Source of the DNA: Rhizobiales bacterium GAS188 | Lineage (GTDB): Bacteria > Pseudomonadota > Alphaproteobacteria > Rhizobiales > Beijerinckiaceae | Length of the DNA stretch: 64,000 nucleotides | Reading direction: 5' to 3' | NCBI GenBank assembly: GCA_900104855.1 | Contig: FNSS01000001.1 | Span: 6,767,001-6,831,000 of the forward strand | In this document: positions 18,152 to 26,544 of the stretch, one piece after another | Numbering within the stretch: the first letter of the stretch is position 1 | How the letters are laid out: every line of letters begins with the position of its first letter | Position numbers and translations under genes: made by a program | Notes under the pieces: model-generated | Seen by the model: only the letters and a program-made list of their open reading frames with translations | Told to the model about the DNA's origin: nothing | Database searches by the model: none

Positions 18152-19306
18152 ATGTCCATCGAAGGAATGGAGGCGTGGGGCGACGAGTCCGCGCGCCTGC
18201 GTCGCGATTTCCATATGCACCCGGAATTAGCCTTCGAGGAACACCGCACCAGCGAGACGATCGCACGGCTTCTTCAAGGCTGGGGCTATCAGGTTCACAG
18301 CGGCCTTGCGGGCACCGGTGTCGTGGGGCGCCTCTCCCATGGGACCGGCCGTCGGTCACTCGGGATTCGCGCCGATTTCGACGCCCTCCCGATCCATGAG
18401 GAAACTGGCGCAGCTCACGCGAGCCGCAATCCCGGCAAGATGCATGCCTGCGGCCATGATGGCCACACCACCATCTTGCTGGTTGCGGCGCGCTTCCTGG
18501 CGCAGACGAAGAGGTTCGATGGCACGATCAACGTGATCTTCCAGCCCGCCGAGGAGATCGGTCGCGGTGCCGCGGCGATGATCGATCAGGGATTATTCGA
18601 ACGGTTTGACTGCGACGCCGTATTCGGACTTCACAACATTCCGGGCCTGAGGACCGGTGTTTTTGGATTCAAGCCTGGAATTTTTTGGGCCGCGATCGAC
18701 AAGATCGATATTCGCTTGAACGGCTTTGGCGGCCATGGCGCGCTTCCCCATCTGAGCATGGACCCGCTGGTCGCAGGCGCGAGCATCGTCATGGCCTTGC
18801 AGACCATCGTGTCGCGCAATGTCGATCCGCTCGAGAGCGGGGTCGTGACAGTCGGTGCGTTTCGTTCAGGTGAGGCCGGCAACGTCATTCCGGACACAGC
18901 CGATCTGCGACTGAGCTTGCGGTCTTTCACCCCGGCCGTGCGCGGCATCCTTCTGGATCGGGTACAGGCGATTGCCGCGCACCAGGCTCGAAGCTTCGGA
19001 GTTGCAATGGCAGCGGAGATCACGCCGGGCTGTCCCGCGCTCGTCAATGATCCGGCGCAAACCGCATTTGCGCGCAGGATTGCCGCAGAGCACTTCGATG
19101 CGAATGCGGTGTCCGATCTCGATCGCCCCATGTCGGTCAGTGATGACTTTGCGCTGTTCTTGCAGAAGCGACCAGGCGCGTATGTCGTGCTCGGCAATGG
19201 CGAGCAGAGCCACCCCCTCCATCATCCGAAATACGACTTCAACGATGACACGATTCTTCCGGCCGCAAGCTATTGGGTCAAGCTCGCGCAAGCCTATCTG
19301 AGCTGA
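18152..19306 (+). CDS. M20-family amidohydrolase (HipO/AmhX-like)
   Basis: A 384-residue metal-dependent aminoacylase/carboxypeptidase. Metal-ligand motifs are present in order: MHACGHDGHTTILL, FQPAEEIGRGAAAM, VFGLHNIPG and HPLHHPKYDFNDD near the C-terminus. A lid dimerisation domain occupies the middle (FGGHGALPHLSMDPL). The likely reaction is hydrolysis of N-acyl or N-carbamoyl amino acids such as hippurate or indole-acetyl conjugates; substrate is not predictable. It is alone, about 40 bp after the DUF1203 gene. Confidence 0.92.
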   Translation: MSIEGMEAWGDESARLRRDFHMHPELAFEEHRTSETIARLLQGWGYQVHSGLAGTGVVGRLSHGTGRRSLGIRADFDALPIHEETGAAHASRNPGKMHACGHDGHTTILLVAARFLAQTKRFDGTINVIFQPAEEIGRGAAAMIDQGLFERFDCDAVFGLHNIPGLRTGVFGFKPGIFWAAIDKIDIRLNGFGGHGALPHLSMDPLVAGASIVMALQTIVSRNVDPLESGVVTVGAFRSGEAGNVIPDTADLRLSLRSFTPAVRGILLDRVQAIAAHQARSFGVAMAAEITPGCPALVNDPAQTAFARRIAAEHFDANAVSDLDRPMSVSDDFALFLQKRPGAYVVLGNGEQSHPLHHPKYDFNDDTILPAASYWVKLAQAYLS

Positions 19307-19329
19307 GGCCCAGGCGTTCCGGGTGTGTT

Positions 19330-19380
19330 GCCGGCTGGAAGCCGGCGATCCAAAGGTCGGATCGCCGGCTTCCAGCCGGC
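19330..19380. repeat. REP-like perfect palindrome, 22-bp arms
   Basis: The arms 19330-19351 and 19359-19380 are exact reverse complements built on GCCGGCTGGAAGCCGGC, with a seven-base loop. It lies between the convergent ends of the M20 gene and the frcA-like gene, a common place for REP elements. The rest of the 197-bp gap shows nothing else. Confidence 0.8.
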
Positions 19381-19503
19381 ATCGTCGAGGGCATGACAAT
19401 GCAGTTCCGGAAGGCTTTGGCGCGCCGCCAATCGCGTGATCCCGTCCTCGCTCCAATCTTCGCTGCCCACCCCGTGATGCACCGCCGGCGACGCGCTATT
19501 TCG

Positions 19504-20283
19504 TCACGCCGCCTGTTCGATCGGCGGCGCCAACGCACCGGTCATCATCGCGACCGCATCGGACATCGACTGCTTCTTGGGATCGATGACGCATAGGCGG
19601 CGCCCGAGCCGGTGGATGTGGATGCGATCAGCGACCTCGAACACCTGAGGCATGTTGTGCGAGATGAGAATGATCGGCAACCCGCGCTTCTTCACGTCGA
19701 GGATCAGCTCCAGGACGCGCCGCGATTCCTTGACGCCCAAGGCCGCCGTCGGCTCATCCATGATGACGACGCGCTTGGCGAACGCGGCCGCGCGCGCGAC
19801 CGCGACGCCTTGGCGTTGGCCGCCCGACAACGTCTCGACCGGCTGGTTGATGTTTTGGATCGTCATCAGTCCAAGCTCGTTGAGCTTATCGCGCGCGAAC
19901 TTTAGCATGGCGGCGCGGTCGAGACTCCGAAGCACGCGCCCGATCAGCCTTGTCGAGCGAATCTCGCGCCCGAGGAACATGTTGTCCGCGATCGACAAGG
20001 CGGGCGAGAGCGCGAGGTTCTGGTAGACGGTTTCGATTCCCGCTTCGCGCGCGTCGATCGGGGAACGAAAATGCACGACTTGGCCGACGAGCCTGATCTC
20101 GCCCGAGTCCGGGATGACCGCGCCGCATAGAGCCTTGATCAACGACGATTTGCCGGCGCCGTTGTCGCCGATCACGGCGAGGATCTCGCCGGGATAGAGA
20201 TCGAAGTCGGCATGGTCGAGCGCGGTCACCCGGCCATAGCGCTTGACGAGGCCGCGGGCATGAAGGACGGGCTCAGCGCTCAT
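19504..20283 (-). CDS. frcA: Sugar ABC transporter ATPase, FrcA-like
   Basis: A 259-residue single-domain ATPase with Walker A GDNGAGKSS, signature LSGGQRQGVAVARA, Walker B RVVIMDEPTAAL and the H-loop ILISHNM. Most sugar importers of this class have a double-length ATPase; the single-domain form together with the permease and binding protein matches the fructose/mannose/ribose importer FrcBCA of rhizobia. ATG 20283 overlaps the permease stop by four bases. The reading frame stays open far upstream but that part is antisense-like translation of the permease gene. Confidence 0.9.
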   Translation of the reverse strand: MSAEPVLHARGLVKRYGRVTALDHADFDLYPGEILAVIGDNGAGKSSLIKALCGAVIPDSGEIRLVGQVVHFRSPIDAREAGIETVYQNLALSPALSIADNMFLGREIRSTRLIGRVLRSLDRAAMLKFARDKLNELGLMTIQNINQPVETLSGGQRQGVAVARAAAFAKRVVIMDEPTAALGVKESRRVLELILDVKKRGLPIILISHNMPQVFEVADRIHIHRLGRRLCVIDPKKQSMSDAVAMMTGALAPPIEQAA

Positions 20284-21365
20284 GCCGACACTCTCCGGAT
20301 CCATTGATCGAGCGCAACCGCGATGATGATCAAGACTCCAATGCCGAACTCCTGCCAAAGCACGTCGAGACCGGCGAGCGAAACCGCGGACTTGAACACG
20401 CCGACGATGAGCGCCCCGATCAACGTGCCGACGATCGAGCCGCGTCCGCCAAAGAGGCTGGTGCCGCCGATCACGACGGCGGTGATGCTGTCGAGATTCG
20501 CGTTCTCGCCGGCTGTCGGGCTGATGGCGCCGATGCGGCCGATCAACGCCCATCCGGCGATTGCCGCGATGAGCCCAGCCAGAATGTAGACGCTGAGCAA
20601 GACATGATCGGTGTTGATGCCGGCCAGGCGCGCCGCCTCGGGATCGTCGCCGGTCGCGTAGACGTGGCGGCCATAGGCGGTCCGGTTGAGCACGTACCAG
20701 ATGATGATCGCCAGCACGACCAACAGGAAGGTGCCCATGATGATGCGCGCCCCGCCGATTTCGAAAGGGACCCCCATCAGCTGCAGGAACGGCGCCTGCG
20801 CCTCGATATCCTGTTGTCGAATCGTCTCGCTCTGCGAGTAGAAAGTGTTGAGAGCGCCGATGATGCTGAGCGTGCCGAGCGTGACGATGAACGGCGGCAT
20901 GTGCAACCGGGTGACGAGCGAGCCGTTGAGCAGGCCGAATACGACGCCGCAAAGGAGTCCGGCCGGAAATGCCACAATTACCGGGAGGCTGTCGATGACG
21001 CCGAGCCGCCCCATCACGACGGACGAAATCACCATGATCACACCCACCGAAAGATCGATGCCGGCGGTCAGTATGACAAGCGTCTGCGCGATGGCGAGAA
21101 TGCCGATGATTGTCACCTGCGTCAGCACGGTCGACAGATTGCTGCCTGTAGCGAAGCGCTCGAAATTCACGGTGACGCCAAGCAGAAGGCCCAGCAGCAA
21201 TACTACGAAGGGAACGACGGTCGGATAGACGTGGAGGAACCGCTGCGTGCGTTTGACCAGCGAGAGGTGCTCTTCTTCGAATTGGGCCTGCGTCGTCGAC
21301 GCGGCGGCGAGCACCCGCTCAAACTCCTGAGGGGCGGGCCGCTGGCCTTGCGTAGCCTCGCTCAT
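20280..21365 (-). CDS. frcC: Sugar ABC transporter permease, FrcC-like
   Basis: A 361-residue inner-membrane permease of the RbsC/FrcC (BPD_transp_2) family with about eight to ten hydrophobic segments, including VVPFVVLLLGLLLGVTVNF, VILTAGIDLSVGVIMVIS and the conserved AVVIGGTSLFGGRGSIVGTLIGA. A cytosolic N-terminal extension of about 50 residues precedes the first helix, as in FrcC. ATG 21365 has GGGGAGGG upstream. Encoded between the binding-protein and ATPase genes. Confidence 0.92.
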   Translation of the reverse strand: MSEATQGQRPAPQEFERVLAAASTTQAQFEEEHLSLVKRTQRFLHVYPTVVPFVVLLLGLLLGVTVNFERFATGSNLSTVLTQVTIIGILAIAQTLVILTAGIDLSVGVIMVISSVVMGRLGVIDSLPVIVAFPAGLLCGVVFGLLNGSLVTRLHMPPFIVTLGTLSIIGALNTFYSQSETIRQQDIEAQAPFLQLMGVPFEIGGARIIMGTFLLVVLAIIIWYVLNRTAYGRHVYATGDDPEAARLAGINTDHVLLSVYILAGLIAAIAGWALIGRIGAISPTAGENANLDSITAVVIGGTSLFGGRGSIVGTLIGALIVGVFKSAVSLAGLDVLWQEFGIGVLIIIAVALDQWIRRVSA

Positions 21366-21482
21366 CACACCCTCCCCATTTCTATAGTTGGCTTGCTTGT
21401 CCTCCCGCAGCGTCGGAGCTCGCAAGATCAAACTCGCGAGCGCCGATCTTTTACATAATTAAGCGATCAAACGTCGCAGAAA

Positions 21483-22490
21483 TCAACCCCAGCAGAGCTT
21501 CATCCCCTCGGTCGTGTCGATCGAGGGAACGCCCGGAACAGGATGGTCGGTCACGAGCTGCTCGCCGGTATCGATGCTGACGGGCTTCTTGCCGGTCTTG
21601 ATGTATTCCACGACGGCTTCGACGCCTTTAGAGGCCATCAGCAGTGGATATTGCTGCGAGGTGGCGCCAATCGCACCTTCCTTGACGCTCTTGACACCAG
21701 GGCAGCCGCCGTCGACCGCGACGATCAGCACACCCTTCTCCTTGCCTGCCGCCTTCAACGCCGCATAGCCACCGTCCGCGGCCGGCTCGTTGATCGCATA
21801 TACAACGTTGATATTGGATGCTTTTTGAAGGATCTTCTCCATGGCGGTTCGGCCGCCCTGGGTCGAACCCGCCGTCACGTCGGAGCCGACGATTTGCGGG
21901 CTGTCGCCCATTGCGTAGTGCTTCTGATCCTTAACCGGGATGCCGAAGCCGGTCAGGAAGCCATTGTGGCGAAGATAGTCGACCGTCGGCTCGTTGGGCG
22001 CCAGATCGAGGGTGGCGATCTTGGCGGAAGCCGCTTTGTCGCCGAGCGTCGCCTTCGCCCACGCGCCGATCAGTTGGCCGGCCTTGAAATTGTCGGTGGC
22101 GAAATTGGCATCGGCGGCGGTGACGGGATCGAGCGGCGTGTCGAGCGTGATCACCAGAATGCCGGCCTTGCGGGCTTTCGCGACCGTCGGCACGATCGCT
22201 GTCGAGTCGCTCGGCACCAATAGGATGCCCTTAGCGCCGGCAGCCATCAGCGCTTCGATGGCCGCGACCTGTCCGTCGTTGTCGCCGTCCGTCTTACCGG
22301 CGTAGGCCTGCGGCGTAACGCCGAGTTCCTTGGCCTTGGCCTCGAAGCCCTGCTTCATCTTGACGAAGAAGGGATTGGTGTTGGTCTTGGTGATAAGGCC
22401 AACGATATCGCCGGCCGAAGCCGGTACGCTCGCGAAGGCGAGCGAGAGCGCCGCTACGGCGCAAGACAAAATAGCGAGCTTTCTGGACAC
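21483..22490 (-). CDS. frcB: Periplasmic sugar-binding protein, FrcB-like
   Basis: A 335-residue Peripla_BP_4 protein with a signal peptide ([22 protein letters not shown]) and mature start [27 protein letters not shown]. Conserved features include [29 protein letters not shown] and [19 protein letters not shown]. It delivers the sugar to the membrane complex of the two following genes. First gene of the operon; 117 bp separate it from the permease. The 294 bp upstream, shared with a divergent SRPBCC gene, should contain the promoter; no regulator gene is adjacent. Confidence 0.92.
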   Translation of the reverse strand: MSRKLAILSCAVAALSLAFASVPASAGDIVGLITKTNTNPFFVKMKQGFEAKAKELGVTPQAYAGKTDGDNDGQVAAIEALMAAGAKGILLVPSDSTAIVPTVAKARKAGILVITLDTPLDPVTAADANFATDNFKAGQLIGAWAKATLGDKAASAKIATLDLAPNEPTVDYLRHNGFLTGFGIPVKDQKHYAMGDSPQIVGSDVTAGSTQGGRTAMEKILQKASNINVVYAINEPAADGGYAALKAAGKEKGVLIVAVDGGCPGVKSVKEGAIGATSQQYPLLMASKGVEAVVEYIKTGKKPVSIDTGEQLVTDHPVPGVPSIDTTEGMKLCWG

Positions 22491-22784
22491 CGATATCCTC
22501 CCCGATGCGAGTCTCTGTTGCGACTGCCGCTTCGCCGCGCCGCGCGACTTGCTGTTCGACTTGTCTGCAACCGGCTGGGAGGCGGCTTAGCGCTGACGCA
22601 ACGTAATAGGCGCAAAATCGCCGCGTCCTGTCAAACGCGCCCATCGCAGGCCGGGATAGGCTTGGCCGCGCTCTTAGCCGCCGGCGCCACGGCAAAAAAA
22701 CTTGCGACGCTGTCGGAACGGTGGTCCGCGCTTCGTCCTTGGTTTGAAGCCGTCGAGAACATGGCGTCTTCCCGATGAGGACCC

Positions 22785-23339
22785 ATGGCCGACCACAGAC
22801 CACCGATCTTCTCTCTCACTCGCAGCTTCGATGCGCCGCGCGAGCTCGTATTCATGGCGCATTCGCAAGCTGCGCATCTGTCCCGCTGGTGGTGGGCGAA
22901 GGGTTTCGCCTTCGCGAAATGCACGCTCGATTTCCGCCCCGGCGGCAATTTTCACTACTGCATGCGATCCCCGGACGGCCACGAAATATGGGGCAAGTTC
23001 GCCTATCGCGAGATCATCGCCCCTGAGCGGATCGTGTTCGCCAGTTCCTTTGCGGACGAAACCGGGGCCACCGTGCGCGCGCCGTTCTCGGCGGAATGGC
23101 CGCTCGAAGTGCTGAATACGCTGACGCTCGCCGAGCAGGGTGGCACGACGGCGGTCGAGATGCTGGGCTCTCCCATGAATGCGACGCAGGCGGAACGCAG
23201 AAGCTTCGGAGCGGCGCGGGAATCCGTCCGCCAGTGCCTGGCCGGAACCTTCGGGCAGCTCTCCGAGCATCTGGCCGCGCTTCGATCGGGCAACATGGTT
23301 GACGAGGTGCATCACGCAGCTTTGACGCGAACGACGTAA
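22785..23339 (+). CDS. SRPBCC/AHSA1-domain protein
   Basis: A 184-residue START-like fold protein with the AHSA1 hallmarks FSLTRSFDAPRELVFMAHSQAAHLSRWWWAKGF and FRPGGNFHYCMRSPDGHEIWGKFAYREI. Family members bind hydrophobic ligands, and function is usually unknown. The start follows GATGAGGACC. Often such genes follow an ArsR regulator; none is intact here. Confidence 0.85.
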   Translation: MADHRPPIFSLTRSFDAPRELVFMAHSQAAHLSRWWWAKGFAFAKCTLDFRPGGNFHYCMRSPDGHEIWGKFAYREIIAPERIVFASSFADETGATVRAPFSAEWPLEVLNTLTLAEQGGTTAVEMLGSPMNATQAERRSFGAARESVRQCLAGTFGQLSEHLAALRSGNMVDEVHHAALTRTT

Positions 23340-23354
23340 CAGCCGACCCGAAGC

Positions 23355-23429
23355 ATGGACAAGATGATCGGCAAGGAGTTCGAGACCGGCCTTGCCGAGC
23401 TGAAGCGGATCGCAGAAAATCAGGCGTGA
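23355..23429 (+). pseudogene. Possible C-terminal remnant of a second AHSA1-type gene
   Basis: The reading frame MDKMIGKEFETGLAELKRIA and four more residues resembles the last helix of many AHSA1 proteins, and it directly follows an AHSA1 gene that ends differently. It probably is what is left of a duplicated copy. It is short, so the call is weak. Confidence 0.3.
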
Positions 23430-23480
23430 CAGGCGCGGCGGTGCAGCCGCAAGCAGGCACAGGCAGGAGAGTGGACCGTC

Positions 23481-24101
23481 ATGGCGGATGCCAAAACGCT
23501 CGATCGGCTCGAGATACGGGACCTTCTCGAGAACTGGGCCGTGTGGCGTGATGCCGGCGACTGGGATCGTTTCGCGAGCGTCTGGCACGAGGATGGCTGG
23601 ATGTCGGCAACCTGGTTCCAGGGGCCGGCACGCGACTTTATCCGCGTCAGCCGCGAGGGCTGGGACAAGGGCGTCAGCATCCTGCATTTCCTCGGTGGCA
23701 TCAGCATCGATCTTGCGGGGGAACGTGCCATTGCCCAGACCAAGATGACGATCTCGCAGCGGGCCGTCGTGCACGACCAGCTCTGCGATGTGGTGTGCAC
23801 CGGACGTTTCTACGATTTCCTGGAAAAGCGCCGCGGCCGTTGGGGTCTCGTCCTGCGGCAGCCCGTCTATGAGAAGGATCGCATCGATCGGGTCGACCCT
23901 TCCGCCGTGCTGGCCCTGGACAAGGAGGCGTTGCGCGCTTTTCCCGAAGGCTATCGCCATCTCGCCTACATCCAGGAGCGGATCGGCTACCGCGTGAAGC
24001 GCGACATGCCCGGCCTCAAGGGGCCGGAGGTCGAAGCGCTCTATGCACGCGGCCTCGGATGGCTGCAGGGCGGCCCCGCGCGCGCCGCGCAGGTCGCCTG
24101 A
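23481..24101 (+). CDS. SnoaL/NTF2-like domain protein
   Basis: A 206-residue cone-fold protein; LDRLEIRDLLENWAVWRDAGDWDRFASVWHEDGWMSATW is the typical SnoaL_4 opening. The fold serves in ketosteroid isomerase-like enzymes, dioxygenase small subunits and many unknowns. ATG 23481 is preceded by GGAGAG. No partner enzyme gene is adjacent, so the function is open. Confidence 0.8.
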   Translation: MADAKTLDRLEIRDLLENWAVWRDAGDWDRFASVWHEDGWMSATWFQGPARDFIRVSREGWDKGVSILHFLGGISIDLAGERAIAQTKMTISQRAVVHDQLCDVVCTGRFYDFLEKRRGRWGLVLRQPVYEKDRIDRVDPSAVLALDKEALRAFPEGYRHLAYIQERIGYRVKRDMPGLKGPEVEALYARGLGWLQGGPARAAQVA

Positions 24102-24164
24102 GGGAGAGGGCCGCCAGAGCTCTGTAATAAATATCAAATATTATGCCATATTTCCGTAAAGCGG

Positions 24165-24314
24165 CCAGGACATGGACGTTCAGCGAAACCCAAGTGCTCT
24201 TGAACACATCGTTCCAGGTTTCCCACATCAGCTTGAGCAGACCAGCGACGTCCAACTGCGCGCCCGCAGCAGGTCCATCGCTTCGCCGATGCGTTCATGG
24301 TTGGTGATGGCCAT
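24165..24314 (-). pseudogene. Decayed fragment of a Swt1-type HEPN-domain gene
   Basis: Reading on the minus strand from ATG 24314 gives MAITNHERIGEAMDLLR, followed after an apparent deletion by QLDVAGLLKLMWETWNDVFKST and, in a shifted frame, LGFAER. These pieces resemble, in order, the start and middle of the Swt1 HEPN N-terminal domain found in proteins of defence islands. The domain core between them is missing and the frame is broken. It directly follows hepT on the same strand. Assignment rests on recalled family sequence, not a search. Confidence 0.5.
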
Positions 24315-24317
24315 TGG

Positions 24318-24656
24318 TCAGTCCAAACAGATAGTTGGTCCGATTTGCGCCAGCAGGGCGGGCGCGGCTTCCGTTGCAGTGACCCACAGAATATCGAGGT
24401 TGATGTCGAAATAGGCGTGAATCAGGCGATGACGCATGCCGATAACGGCTGCCCACGGAATCTGCGGATGTTCGTCGCGCGTCTCGACGCTGATCTTGCT
24501 GGCAGCCTCTCCCACGATCTGGATGGCATGAACCAGGGCGAAGGCCAGCATTTCGTCCTTGTCTAGGTCATCGCGATGCCGCCCCTCGGTGAAACGGATC
24601 ACGGAACGCAGGGCGTCGGCCATATGGCGAAGCCGGACATGGTCATCGGGCGTCAT
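24318..24656 (-). CDS. hepT: HepT-like ribonuclease toxin (DUF86, HEPN)
   Basis: A 112-residue HEPN protein. The catalytic RX4HXY motif is intact in [11 protein letters not shown], and [11 protein letters not shown] is the usual preceding helix. HepT toxins cleave RNA, in known cases tRNA ends, and are silenced when the MntA antitoxin adds AMP to the Tyr of this motif. It overlaps mntA by 14 bases, so the pair is probably translationally coupled. Confidence 0.9.
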   Translation of the reverse strand: MTPDDHVRLRHMADALRSVIRFTEGRHRDDLDKDEMLAFALVHAIQIVGEAASKISVETRDEHPQIPWAAVIGMRHRLIHAYFDINLDILWVTATEAAPALLAQIGPTICLD

Positions 24657-24945
24657 ATTGCGCCTCAGCTGTCCGCACGACTTCGTCCCGGAAATACCGG
24701 CTCAAATCCGGGGCGGTGCGCAGGTCCACCTTTCGTCCACCCAGCAGAGGCGACAATTCCAGCTCGATCTCGGCCATGGTGAGCAAGCTCGGTTTGGCCT
24801 CGGGCTCGAATTCCACCAGCAGGTCCACGTCGCTGTCAGGTCGCGCAAAGCCTTTCAGCGTCGAACCGAAGAGAGAGAGCCGGCGAATCCGATAGCGTTG
24901 GCAAAGGGAGGCGAGCGCGTCCTTATCGGAGAACAGACGGGGCAT
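24643..24945 (-). CDS. mntA: MntA-like minimal nucleotidyltransferase antitoxin
   Basis: A 100-residue MNT-domain protein with the GSX10DXD motif complete in [20 protein letters not shown] and a third acid in [10 protein letters not shown]. It is expected to oligoAMPylate HepT. ATG 24945 is chosen because AGGAGGAGAT lies just upstream; the in-frame ATG at 24960 would place that ribosome site inside the gene. Confidence 0.9.
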   Translation of the reverse strand: MPRLFSDKDALASLCQRYRIRRLSLFGSTLKGFARPDSDVDLLVEFEPEAKPSLLTMAEIELELSPLLGGRKVDLRTAPDLSRYFRDEVVRTAEAQYDAR

Positions 24946-25327
24946 CGATCTCCTCCTCATACGGACATCTCGGCCTATGCCATGCCGGTGGTCGTGGCGG
25001 CCCCGCGAGCGAGGCGCGCGATCTCCGACCGGCTCTGGACCAGGCCATTATAGCAGAGCGCCTCGGCGGCGCGCTTCTTGCGCCCGCAGGGCATGGACCG
25101 GCGCTGTATCGAAGGGGTTGTGGCGTGGTCAATAATGTTCCGCGAAGACATGCGATGGGATCCCCCAGGCCCCCGGGTGGCTCGGTCGCACTATCAGCCG
25201 AATGATGCAACTTGCGCAACTGGGACGTCCAGGTCTGCAAGGCAGCAGGCATCCCCGCGAGACAGATGCCGACATTGTTGGCGCCCGCGCACTGGTTCGG
25301 TAGGATCAACGACCAGGGAGCGAATTC
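24946..25327. other. Intergenic region upstream of mntA and of the maleylacetate reductase gene
   Basis: No complete gene is evident in these 382 bp. On the minus strand 24974-25096 can be read as a 40-residue piece [20 protein letters not shown] followed by [11 protein letters not shown], which could be a remnant; I do not recognise it. Promoters of the divergent mntA and maleylacetate reductase genes should lie here. Confidence 0.4.
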
Positions 25328-26422
25328 ATGAAAGCCTTCATCTACGAGGCCCTGCCGGCGCGCGTCGTCTTCGATACGCTCAAGCCCGAGCTGCTGCGTC
25401 GCGAGGCCGCGCGCCTTGGCATGAAGCGCGCCCTCGTGCTGGCAACTGCCCCGCAGCAGGAGCAGGCAAGGCGCCTCGAAGCGATGCTGGAGCAAGGCGC
25501 GGCCGGAATCTTCGCCGGGGCCGTGATGCATACGCCCGTCGAGGTGACCGCGGCCGCCATCGAGGCGGTGCGCAGCACCGGGGCCGACGGCGTCGTTGCC
25601 ATCGGAGGCGGATCGACGACCGGGCTCGGCAAGGCGATTGCGCTCCGCACCGACCTGCCGCAACTGGTCATCCCGACCACCTATGCGGGGTCCGAGATGA
25701 CGCCGATCCTCGGCGAGACGGAAGGCGGCGTGAAGACCACCCAGTCGACCCTCAAGGTCCTGCCCGAGACCGTGATTTACGACGTCGAACTGACCTTGAG
25801 TCTGCCGGCCGGGCTCTCGGCCACTTCCGGCATCAACGCCATCGCGCATGCGGCCGAGGCGCTCTACGCCAAGGACACCAACCCCATCATCATGTTGATG
25901 GCGGAGGAGGGCATCCGGGCGCTTGCGCGGGCTCTGCCCCGCATCGTCGACAACCCGGCCGATCGGGAGGCGAGGTCGGAGGCGCTCTATGGTGCATGGC
26001 TATGCGGCACCTGCCTCGGCGCCGTCGGCATGGCACTTCACCACAAGCTTTGCCACACGCTGGGCGGCAGCTTCGACCTGCCGCATGCCGAGACGCATGC
26101 CGAGACGCATGCGATCATGCTGCCGCACGCGATCTCCTATAATTCCGTCGCTGTCCCGGATGCCATGATGAGGCTTGCCCGGGCGCTCGGCACGGCGGAT
26201 GCGGCACAGGGTCTCTACGCCCTGGGCGGCCGGCTCGGCGTCAGGCAGGCGCTGCGGGATATCGGAATGCCGCAGGACGGGATCGAGCGCGCCGCCGATC
26301 TCGCGGTGCAGAAGCCCTATTGGAACCCAAGGCCGGTCGAGCGCGACGCCATTCGCCACCTGCTGGCTCGCGCCTGGGCCGGTGAGGCGCCCGAGAAGCC
26401 GGCAGCTGCGGGGTCGCCATAA
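25328..26422 (+). CDS. Maleylacetate reductase (iron-type alcohol dehydrogenase fold)
   Basis: A 364-residue NAD(P)H-dependent reductase converting maleylacetate to 3-oxoadipate, the last ring-cleavage step for resorcinol-, hydroxyquinol- or chloroaromatic-type substrates. Dinucleotide motif GGGSTTGLGKAIAL, PTTYAGSEMTPI and the metal/substrate region HHKLCHTLGGSFDLPHAETHA are present. A 12-bp tandem duplication (26083-26106) turns the usual PHAETHA into PHAETHAETHA, adding four residues at about 253-260. ATG 25328 has CAGGGAGCG upstream. No dioxygenase gene is adjacent, so the pathway context is missing. Confidence 0.9.
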   Translation: MKAFIYEALPARVVFDTLKPELLRREAARLGMKRALVLATAPQQEQARRLEAMLEQGAAGIFAGAVMHTPVEVTAAAIEAVRSTGADGVVAIGGGSTTGLGKAIALRTDLPQLVIPTTYAGSEMTPILGETEGGVKTTQSTLKVLPETVIYDVELTLSLPAGLSATSGINAIAHAAEALYAKDTNPIIMLMAEEGIRALARALPRIVDNPADREARSEALYGAWLCGTCLGAVGMALHHKLCHTLGGSFDLPHAETHAETHAIMLPHAISYNSVAVPDAMMRLARALGTADAAQGLYALGGRLGVRQALRDIGMPQDGIERAADLAVQKPYWNPRPVERDAIRHLLARAWAGEAPEKPAAAGSP

Positions 26423-26544
26423 GGCTCCGGCCCCCATGAGCGGACGCCATCGCGACCGGAGAACGCCGCGGACCTGGCTTGCTCGCAACCCCACCGTGGT
26501 TAAAGGTGGCGGTAAGCGTGGTGAGCGAGAATGGGAGTGGGCCG

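Noticed and set aside
19504-20952. 482-codon reading of the frcA frame into frcC
   Set aside because: Everything before 20283 is out-of-frame translation of the permease; ATG 20283 gives a complete ATPase.
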